Origin: Janthinobacterium sp.
GTDB taxonomy: Bacteria > Pseudomonadota > Gammaproteobacteria > Burkholderiales > Burkholderiaceae_D
Direction of reading: 5' to 3'
NCBI RefSeq assembly: GCF_009923995.1
Contig: NZ_RFSK01000013.1
Coordinates: forward strand, 1 to 64,000
Length of the DNA: 64,000 bases
This document shows, piece after piece, positions 1 to 10,017 of this stretch (position 1 is its first letter; each line of letters opens with the position of its first letter). The notes under the pieces were generated by a model, which worked only from the letters and a program-made list of their open reading frames with translations, was not told the DNA's origin and searched no databases. The position numbers and the translations under genes were made by a program.

Positions 1-28
1 CCGGCGCCGCGGCGCCGGGATGCCCCGT

Positions 29-2749
<2,721 letters not shown>

Positions 2750-2965
2750 GGGGTAAGCGCCCGCGGGCCGGATAGGCCGGGGCGAGGATGACGGTGGCGG
2801 GACTACGCTGGAACTGGCGGCCAGCGTTCCCGTCCAGCAATCTAAGGCGAAACGGGGGCAAAGTCAACGCGCCAGGGGGCTGGTATGATGGACGCCTGGC
2901 TGTGCCGCCGCCGGACGGCCCCGCTGCGGATTGCCCAACTCCATAACGAGACGAGACCCACGCAC

Positions 2966-3589
2966 ATGAAACTGTACATCAGCCCCCGCACGCCCAATCC
3001 CCGCCGCGTCACCATGTTCATCGCCGAGAAGGGCATCGCCGGCATCGAAGAAGTGCCGCTCGACCTGATGGCGGGCCAGCACCGCGACCCCGCCTTCCTG
3101 GCAAAAAACCCGCTGGGCCGCGTGCCCGTGCTGGAACTGGCGGACGGGCGCGTGCTGACCGAGACGCGCGCCATCTGCACCTACCTGGAAGGCTTGCAGC
3201 CGCAGCCCAACCTGATGGGCGAAGGCTTCGAGGAGCGCGCCTTTATCGAAATGGCCGACCGCAGGGTGGAGCTGCACCTGTTCAGCGCCGCCGCCAACTG
3301 GGTGCGCCATGGCCATCCGGCCCTGGTGGCGCTGGAAAACCCGCAGTTTCCCGACTTCGCCCTGGCACAGGCGGGCAAGCTGCGCGAGACGGCGCAGTGG
3401 CTCGACCAGGTGCTGGCGGGCCAGCCCTACATCGCCGGCGAGCGTTTCACGATTGCCGACATCACGGCCTTCTGCGCGCTGGAATTCGCGCGCGGCCTGA
3501 TGAAATACCGCCCCGGCGCGGAAGGCCTGTCCAAGCTGCAGGCTTACCGCGACCGCATCGCCGAACGCCCCAGCGCGCAGGCGAAGTAA
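2966..3589 (+). CDS. Glutathione S-transferase family protein
   Basis: MKLYISPRTPNPRRVTMFIAEKG thioredoxin-like N-terminus, ETRAIC, C-terminal helical domain; start chosen downstream of the ORF-track start. Confidence 0.9.
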   Translation: MKLYISPRTPNPRRVTMFIAEKGIAGIEEVPLDLMAGQHRDPAFLAKNPLGRVPVLELADGRVLTETRAICTYLEGLQPQPNLMGEGFEERAFIEMADRRVELHLFSAAANWVRHGHPALVALENPQFPDFALAQAGKLRETAQWLDQVLAGQPYIAGERFTIADITAFCALEFARGLMKYRPGAEGLSKLQAYRDRIAERPSAQAK

Positions 3590-3595
3590 GCTTCC

Positions 3596-3633
3596 AAAAA
3601 AAACGCCTGCGCCGGAAGTCCGGTGCAGGCGTT
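3596..3633. terminator. Bidirectional intrinsic terminator between convergent genes
   Basis: A8 tract, then AACGCCTGCgCCGGA-ag-TCCGGtGCAGGCGTT hairpin; gives a T8 tail on the - strand. Confidence 0.8.
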
Positions 3634-3661
3634 CTCGCTTGCCGGGGCCGTCAAGCCCGTT

Positions 3662-5767
3662 TTACTTGAGCTGCTCCAGCAGGAAGGTATAGGTCAGCGC
3701 CCACATCAGCGCCTGCTGGTCGTTGTTGGCGGCGCCCGCATGGCCGCCTTCCGTGTTTTCCCAGTACAGCACGTCGTGGCCCTGTTCTTCCATCTTGGCC
3801 ACCATCTTGCGCGCATGGCCGGGGTGCACCCGGTCGTCGCGCGTCGAGGTGGTAAACAGCACGCGCGGATATTTCTTGTCCTTGAAGACGTTCTGGTAGG
3901 GCGAGTACTTGCTGATGTAGGCCCATTGTTCCGGCACGTCCGGGTCGCCGTATTCGCCCATCCACGAGGCGCCCGCCAGCAGCTTGTTATAGCGGCGCAT
4001 GTCGAGCAGCGGCACCTGGCTGACGACGGCGTTGAACAGGTCGGGACGCTGTACCAGCACGGCGCCCGTCAGCAGGCCGCCATTGCTGCCGCCCATGATA
4101 CCCAGGTGGCGCGGGCTGGTGACCTTGCGCTTGATCAAGTCCTGCGCCACGGAGATGAAGTCGTCATACGCGCGCTGGCGGTTTTCCTTCAGCGCCGCCT
4201 GGTGCCAGCGGGGGCCGAACTCGCCGCCGCCGCGGATATTCGCCAGCACGTACACGCCGCCTTTTTCCAGCCACGCCACGCCCGTGGTGCCGCTGTAGCT
4301 GGGTTTCAACGACACTTCAAAGCCGCCGTAGCCGTACAGCACGGTCGGGTTGCTGCCGTCGAACTTCGTCTTCTTGCCCATGATGGCGAAATACGGCACT
4401 TTCGTGCCATCCTTCGACGTCGATTCGAACTGCTCCACCTTGTATGGCGCCGCATCGTAGAAGGCGGGCAGGGACTTGATCTTCGTGCGCTTGTCGCTTT
4501 GCGCCGTGCCCAGGTACAGGGTGGTGGGGTTGAGGAAGTCGGTCACGGTGAGGAAGTACTGGTCCGATTCCACCGGGTCGAGCGCGCTGGTGGCCAGGGT
4601 GCCCAGCTTCGGCGCGTCGACGCTGCGGCGCAGCCACTTACCGTCCACGTGGCGCAGTTCCGTCAGGCGGTTCTTGACCTTGTCCAGGGTGGTGACGAGG
4701 ATGGCCGATTTCGTCGGCGTGACGTTGTCCAGCGACGACGTGGCCGTCGGCGCGAACAGCACTTCCAGGTCCTGCTTGCCCTGCATGAAGGCCTTGAAGT
4801 CCGTGGCCAGCAGGGCGCCCTGCGGATAGGTCTTGCCCTTGACTTTCCAGTCCGAGCGCAGGGTGATGATCAGCTGGTCGCGCACGGTGAAGGCCGTGGC
4901 ATCGTCCGGCTTCGGCACCTTGGTCAGCGTGGCGCCGTCGCGCAGGAACATCTCGCCGCTGTAGAAATCGATCTGCCGCTCGATGAACTGGTGCTCGTAG
5001 CCGGGCGTGAAATCCTTGTAGGCGGCCGCGCTCAGGTCGTCGGCCTTGGCCTCGTACACGGTCTGCGCCTGCGGCAGGGGCGTGCCGCGCTGCCACTGCT
5101 TGATGATGCGCGGGTAGCCCGAGCTGGTCATCGAGCCGGGGCCGAAATCGGTGGAGACGAAGAGGGTATCCTGATCGATCCAGCCGGCGCTGCCCTTCGC
5201 TTCAGGCAGGGTGAAGCCGCCCTCGACGAAGGCGCGTTTGGCCACGTCGTATTCGCGCACCACCTTGGCGTCGCCGCCGCCGCGCGACAGGGAAATGAGG
5301 CAGCGTTCGCCCTTCGGATACAGGCAGGTGGCGCCGCCCCAGACCCAGTTTTCATTCTCGCCGGCGGCCAGCTGGTCGAGGTCGATCACGGTTTCCCAGC
5401 TTGGCTCGGCCAGCTGGTACTGCGCCAGCGTGGTGCGGCGCCAGATGCCGCGCACGTGCTGCGCATCGCGCCAGAAGTTGTAGTAATACTCGCCTTCCTT
5501 GCTCACGTAGGGAATGCGCTCCTTGGAATTGAGGATGGTTTTCAGGCGCGCCTGCAGGGCTGGGAAGCCGGGCTGGCTTTCCAGTTCCTTGACGGTGACG
5601 GCATTGTGCTGCTTGACCCAGGCCAGCGGCTTGTCGCCGAGGACTTCTTCCAGCCACAGGTGGGGATCGGTATTGGCGGCGGCGGGCGCAGGAGCTTGCG
5701 CATGGGCAATACCCACGGCGGCCAGGCCGAGCAGCATGCTGCCGGCGAAGGTACGATATGACGACAT
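3662..5767 (-). CDS. Prolyl oligopeptidase family (S9) serine peptidase
   Basis: GGSNGGLL catalytic serine motif, beta-propeller N-terminal region, signal peptide MSSYRTFAGSMLLGLAAVGIAHAQ. Confidence 0.93.
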   Translation of the reverse strand: MSSYRTFAGSMLLGLAAVGIAHAQAPAPAAANTDPHLWLEEVLGDKPLAWVKQHNAVTVKELESQPGFPALQARLKTILNSKERIPYVSKEGEYYYNFWRDAQHVRGIWRRTTLAQYQLAEPSWETVIDLDQLAAGENENWVWGGATCLYPKGERCLISLSRGGGDAKVVREYDVAKRAFVEGGFTLPEAKGSAGWIDQDTLFVSTDFGPGSMTSSGYPRIIKQWQRGTPLPQAQTVYEAKADDLSAAAYKDFTPGYEHQFIERQIDFYSGEMFLRDGATLTKVPKPDDATAFTVRDQLIITLRSDWKVKGKTYPQGALLATDFKAFMQGKQDLEVLFAPTATSSLDNVTPTKSAILVTTLDKVKNRLTELRHVDGKWLRRSVDAPKLGTLATSALDPVESDQYFLTVTDFLNPTTLYLGTAQSDKRTKIKSLPAFYDAAPYKVEQFESTSKDGTKVPYFAIMGKKTKFDGSNPTVLYGYGGFEVSLKPSYSGTTGVAWLEKGGVYVLANIRGGGEFGPRWHQAALKENRQRAYDDFISVAQDLIKRKVTSPRHLGIMGGSNGGLLTGAVLVQRPDLFNAVVSQVPLLDMRRYNKLLAGASWMGEYGDPDVPEQWAYISKYSPYQNVFKDKKYPRVLFTTSTRDDRVHPGHARKMVAKMEEQGHDVLYWENTEGGHAGAANNDQQALMWALTYTFLLEQLK

Positions 5768-6054
5768 GATAGGTTCCTTGATGAGACGGATGGAGGCCGT
5801 GTTGCGGGCAAAACGGCGCAGCCATGGTGCCACGGATTGCTGTGAGGAACCAGTGTAACCTTGATATCAATGTCGTCGTGACATGTATTTCCTATAATAT
5901 TTGCTGCTGGACGGCCAGGCCGTATTTTCTGCGGCGCCGGGCGGCGCCTCACTTCCCGCTTGCCGCACCGTCCCGGGGGCAGGCGCGCGCCAGCCCGGCA
6001 CCGGCAGCCTGCCGGTCGCCGGTCGCCGGTCGCGGCAGGCTGCTGCCGCCCTGC

Positions 6055-6483
6055 TTAATTGCCCAGGACGATCTGCGCGATCACGCCCGTGGCCACGGCC
6101 ATCAGCACGTAGTCGCCGTCGACCTGTACCCATTGGTGGCCACGCGGCGGGGCACTGAGGTGGCGGCCGCGCCAGTCGCTGACGTAGTGCTGCTTGTTGC
6201 GGTATTCGCTGGGCACGCGATTGCCCTTGTGCAAGTCATGGCGCGGCCCCGCGCCGCGGTTGCTGGCGTGGCTGTCGCCATGCTCCGGGCGCGCATCGGC
6301 ATGGCCGCGGCCGTTGTCGTCACGCTGCCTGCCATTGTCGGCGTGATCGCGCGCGGCATCCCCGCGCTGGTCTTGCTGCTGTGGTCCGCGCTCATTCTGC
6401 TCGTGGCGATCCTGGGCCGACGCCGACGCGCCACATGCCATCAGGGCCGCGACCAGGGCGGAAACGACGATATTCCTGTTCAT
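6055..6483 (-). CDS. RcnB-like periplasmic protein, Asp/His-rich
   Basis: signal peptide; C-terminal VPSEYRNKQHYVSDWRGRHLSAPPRGHQWVQVDGDYVLMAVATGVI matches an RcnB-type domain. Confidence 0.75.
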   Translation of the reverse strand: MNRNIVVSALVAALMACGASASAQDRHEQNERGPQQQDQRGDAARDHADNGRQRDDNGRGHADARPEHGDSHASNRGAGPRHDLHKGNRVPSEYRNKQHYVSDWRGRHLSAPPRGHQWVQVDGDYVLMAVATGVIAQIVLGN

Positions 6484-6610
6484 CAGAGACTCCTCTTTCA
6501 ATGTGGGCCGACACGAATGACCGGACCATGACTGATGAGAACACGCTTGCCGCCGTCCCGTCCGTTCGCTGGCGTACGGATGAGGCCCCGGCGCCGCCTG
6601 GCGCCTGCGC

Positions 6611-8389
6611 TCAGGCGCCGGGACCTTGCGTCACCCACACGGGCGCCGACCAGACGATGTTGCCATCGTCCTGCGTCAATCTTGCGTAATAGAAATGCAG
6701 GCCGGGCGCGGGAGTCAGCGTCACGCTGGCCTGGTCGGACACTTGCGTGACGGAACCGTTGCCGCCCGGCACGCCGTGGAAGATGGCGACGGCCGCCGCC
6801 TGGCGTCCCGCGCTGTTGCTGAAGTGGGTGGACAGCTGCAGCGGTCCCCGGTTCTCGAAGCGTTCGCCCATCAGCCTGCCATTTGCCATGAACAGCAGCT
6901 GGGCATGCTTGTCCATGGTGGCAAACACGCGGCGCGCGCGCAGCGCCTCGAAAAGTTGCTCGCGCGACAGGGGCGCGGTGGCCGCGCCGGCGGGCACGAG
7001 CACGGCCGTGCGGTTGCCGTAGGCCGTTCCCCAGTTGGCGCAGTGGTTGTCCTGGTTGCTGCTGAAGGCCAGGTGGTAGCCGGCCGCCAGGGCGCGGTTG
7101 CAGGCCGCTTCGTAATTGCTGCGCCGCGTCTCCGTTTCCTCGTCATTCGCGGAAAACGCGGACGTGTTCATCACTTCGCACAGCACCATGGCCGCGTCGC
7201 CATCGGCCGTATAGCCCAGCGGCTGGCCATTGACGAGGAACTGGCCCGCCGACGCCGGGTGGTTGAACTGGCCCAGCCAGCCCCGTTCGCGCATCAGCGC
7301 GTACAGGCCAGCGTAGTCGCCCTTCGGCGTGTCGATGTCGGCCAGCAGTTCGCCGCGCCCGTTCCTTTCCCAGCCCAGCAGCTGGTCGCTGTTGAAGATG
7401 TTCAGGTGGCCGCCCTTGCTGATGACGCCCCATTCCATGCCGTACAGGGCCAGGAAGCCCGGGTGTGCCGCCGTGTAGGCGGCCGCTTCGGCCAGGCCCG
7501 TCTGGTACAGGGCCTGCGCCTCGGCAGGGGTGGCCTGTGCATTCGTGCCGTCGGCGCCGTCGTACATGTGGTTGTGCTCGGACGTCAGCAGGGCGTCGAG
7601 GCCATGGCCCTGCGCATATACATAGGCATCGATGGGACCGAAGGAGCCCGTTTGCGGTGCCTGCGCGCCATGGCAGGCGTCCAGCGGGGCGCCGCCGTCG
7701 CTGTGGCGCGTCTGGCTGTGCAGGTTGGCGTAGACGATGCGGTAGGCGGGCGGGCCGTCGAGGCCGGACAGTTGCCGCAGGCCGGCCTGGAATGGCGGCA
7801 CTGTGGGCGCCGTGCTGGCGCCCCGCTGCACCTGGATTTGCCATTGCTGCTCCACCTGCGCTTCCTGCGGCGTGCCTGCGTCCGCCACGGCCACGAGGCG
7901 CAGCTGGTACAGGCCATCGGCGACCAGTGCCCGCCGTTCGCGCGCAGCGGCATCGGCCCGTCCATCCCAGGGCAGGGCCAGGCTCACCGTGCCCGCTCCG
8001 ACGTTCGCCTGGCCGGACCACTGGCGCCGCAGCGCCCCTTGCGGGCCGGGGCCGGACAGGGTCAGGCGCCAGCGCACCGGGTGGGAGAGGCTGCCGCCGT
8101 CGCTGCCGTCGCTGCCCACCGTCCCCACGCCTGCCGCCGTGCCTGCCGCCCCCGGCGGGCCGGCGGGATAGGCGAGGCGCACGACAAAGGTGCGCGCCTG
8201 CGTGCGCGATGCGCCGGGCGCGGCGCTGAACGGCGCCAGCACGGTGGCGTCGAGTTCGCTGTGCTCCCTCGGTGGGGCGGCACGGTCTTGTGCTGCAGCA
8301 CTATGGCTCCAGGCGAGCAAGAGCGCCCCCACGCATGCCCACGCCACCGCGCGCGCGACGCCGCGCCGCAGCTGCCTTTGCCTGACCAT
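6611..8389 (-). CDS. CehA/McbA-type PHP-like metallohydrolase, secreted
   Basis: signal peptide; YANLHSQTRHSDGG ... GLDALLTSEHNHMYDG ... PHP-like motifs; start at MVRQRQLRR. Confidence 0.7.
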   Translation of the reverse strand: MVRQRQLRRGVARAVAWACVGALLLAWSHSAAAQDRAAPPREHSELDATVLAPFSAAPGASRTQARTFVVRLAYPAGPPGAAGTAAGVGTVGSDGSDGGSLSHPVRWRLTLSGPGPQGALRRQWSGQANVGAGTVSLALPWDGRADAAARERRALVADGLYQLRLVAVADAGTPQEAQVEQQWQIQVQRGASTAPTVPPFQAGLRQLSGLDGPPAYRIVYANLHSQTRHSDGGAPLDACHGAQAPQTGSFGPIDAYVYAQGHGLDALLTSEHNHMYDGADGTNAQATPAEAQALYQTGLAEAAAYTAAHPGFLALYGMEWGVISKGGHLNIFNSDQLLGWERNGRGELLADIDTPKGDYAGLYALMRERGWLGQFNHPASAGQFLVNGQPLGYTADGDAAMVLCEVMNTSAFSANDEETETRRSNYEAACNRALAAGYHLAFSSNQDNHCANWGTAYGNRTAVLVPAGAATAPLSREQLFEALRARRVFATMDKHAQLLFMANGRLMGERFENRGPLQLSTHFSNSAGRQAAAVAIFHGVPGGNGSVTQVSDQASVTLTPAPGLHFYYARLTQDDGNIVWSAPVWVTQGPGA

Positions 8390-8541
8390 GGCCGCCTCCG
8401 CTTCATGAGTCCGATAGCGTTTAGACAAGCACTGCCACGTTCGGGTTCCTGCGCGCACCAAGAAGAGGCGTCCGTGCACCGCCAGGTGCCATGATCTGGC
8501 GCAAACCATGTGCGGATAGCGGCGCGTGCCCGTGCAGGGCG

Positions 8542-8558
8542 CTGGCACGGCGCTTGCT
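8542..8558 (+). promoter_or_regulatory. Sigma-54 (RpoN) -24/-12 promoter of the nitrate assimilation operon
   Basis: CTGGCACGGCGCTTGCT, exact match to YTGGCACG-N4-TTGCW; predicted +1 near 8569. Confidence 0.85.
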
Positions 8559-8571
8559 AAACAGAAGGGAC

Positions 8572-8639
8572 GGATCAACGGCGATCCCCGGAATACACGC
8601 ACAACGGTCCAACGACGGACCACCTGGACAACGGCGTCC
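8572..8639 (+). ncRNA. Putative ANTAR-responsive leader with three hexaloop hairpins
   Basis: GGATC-AACGGC-GATCC (8572-8587), GGTCC-AACGAC-GGACC (8606-8621), GGAC-AACGGC-GTCC (8626-8639); each loop has A1 and G4. Confidence 0.75.
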
Positions 8640-8684
8640 GCTCTGGCTGATCTTGCATCGGCGGGGGCGGGCGCCGTTTTGTTT
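8631..8684 (+). terminator. Leader intrinsic terminator upstream of the nitrate transporter gene
   Basis: ACGGCGTCCGC (8631-8641) pairs with GCGGGCGCCGT (8667-8677, one G-U), followed by TTTGTTT; 5' arm overlaps the third hexaloop hairpin. Confidence 0.75.
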
Positions 8685-8711
8685 GATCAACGGGATACTT
8701 CGGGAGCCACC

Positions 8712-10007
8712 ATGGCCAGCCAAAAAGCAACGCGCATCGCGCTCTTCTCCTTCGCCACGCCGCCCATGCGCGCATTCCACCTGACGTGGATGGCATTTTT
8801 CGTGTGTTTCTTCGCCTGGTTCGCCTGCGCGCCCCTGATGCCCGTCATCAAGGGCGAATTCGGCCTGTCCCTGGCGCAAGTGGCGAACATCAATATCGCG
8901 GCCGTCGCCATCACCATCCTCGTGCGCCTCATCGTCGGACCGCTGTGCGACCGCTATGGCCCGCGCAAGACCTACACGGGCTTGCTGCTGCTGGGCGCCA
9001 TTCCCGTGCTGGGTGTGGCGGCCTCGCAAAGCTATGAAAGCTTCCTGTTCTTCCGCCTGGGCATCGGCGCCGTCGGTGCCAGCTTTGTCATTACGCAATA
9101 TCACACCTCCGTGATGTTCGCGCCCCGCGTGGTGGGCACGGCGAATGCGGCCGCCGCCGGCTGGGGCAATGCGGGCGGCGGCGCGGCGCAGGCGCTGATG
9201 CCCTTGCTGCTGGGCGCCGTGCTGATGCTGGGCGTGTCCGAATCGCTGGGCTGGCGCATCGCCTTGCTGGTGCCGGGCGTGCTGATGCTGGTGATGGCCG
9301 CCTTGTACTGGCGCTATACGCAGGATTGCCCGGAAGGCAATTACGCGGACTTGCGCGCCGCCGGCGGCGCCATTGAGGGTAGTAAAAAGGGTGGCTGGGC
9401 CAGCTTCAAGGCCGCCAGCGGCAATTACCGCGTGTGGCTGCTGTTCGTCACCTACGGCGCCTGCTTCGGCATCGAGATCTTCATCCACAACATCGCCGCC
9501 GTGTACTACGTCGACCATTTCGGCCTGTCCCTGAAATCGGCGGGCCTGGCCGCCGGCAGCTTCGGCCTGCTGGCCCTGTTCGCCCGCGCCCTCGGTGGCT
9601 GGCTGTCCGATAAATTGGCCCTGCGCGGCAATCTGAACAGCCGCGTGACCCTGCTGTTCATGCTGATGATAGGCGAAGGCGTGGGCCTGCTGTGGTTTGC
9701 GAAAGTCGACAGCGTCACGTACGCCGTCATCGCCATGCTGGTCTTCGGCCTGTTCACCCACATGGCGTGCGGCGCCACCTACGCGCTGGTGCCCTTCATC
9801 GACGGCAAGGCGCTGGGCGGCGTGGCCGGCATCATCGGCGCGGGCGGCAACGTGGGCGCCGTGGCGGCCGGTTTCCTGATGAAGGGCACGGGCGACATCC
9901 GCCAGACCCTGATCATCCTCAGCGCCCTGGTGGTGATCTCGGCCCTGTGCGCCATCGGCGCCCGGTTTACGGGGCTGGCGGCCGAACCGAACATGGCCGC
10001 GGCCTGA
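8712..10007 (+). CDS. narK: MFS nitrate/nitrite transporter (NarK/NasA-type)
   Basis: MFS signature GPLCDRYGPRKT, about 12 TM segments, directly upstream of nirBD; start after the leader. Confidence 0.9.
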   Translation: MASQKATRIALFSFATPPMRAFHLTWMAFFVCFFAWFACAPLMPVIKGEFGLSLAQVANINIAAVAITILVRLIVGPLCDRYGPRKTYTGLLLLGAIPVLGVAASQSYESFLFFRLGIGAVGASFVITQYHTSVMFAPRVVGTANAAAAGWGNAGGGAAQALMPLLLGAVLMLGVSESLGWRIALLVPGVLMLVMAALYWRYTQDCPEGNYADLRAAGGAIEGSKKGGWASFKAASGNYRVWLLFVTYGACFGIEIFIHNIAAVYYVDHFGLSLKSAGLAAGSFGLLALFARALGGWLSDKLALRGNLNSRVTLLFMLMIGEGVGLLWFAKVDSVTYAVIAMLVFGLFTHMACGATYALVPFIDGKALGGVAGIIGAGGNVGAVAAGFLMKGTGDIRQTLIILSALVVISALCAIGARFTGLAAEPNMAAA

Positions 10008-10017
10008 GGAGACCAGC

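Noticed and set aside
3623-5761. 712-aa + strand ORF opposite the prolyl oligopeptidase
   Set aside because: Shadow ORF; no domain motif, and it reads through the terminator hairpin at 3602-3633.
5858-5870. TTGATATCAA near 5860 as an FNR box
   Set aside because: Half-sites have no 4-bp spacer, so it does not fit TTGAT-N4-ATCAA.
8526-8711. N-terminal extension of the nitrate transporter ORF from GTG 8526
   Set aside because: This stretch contains the sigma-54 promoter and leader hairpins; MFS homology begins after ATG 8712.
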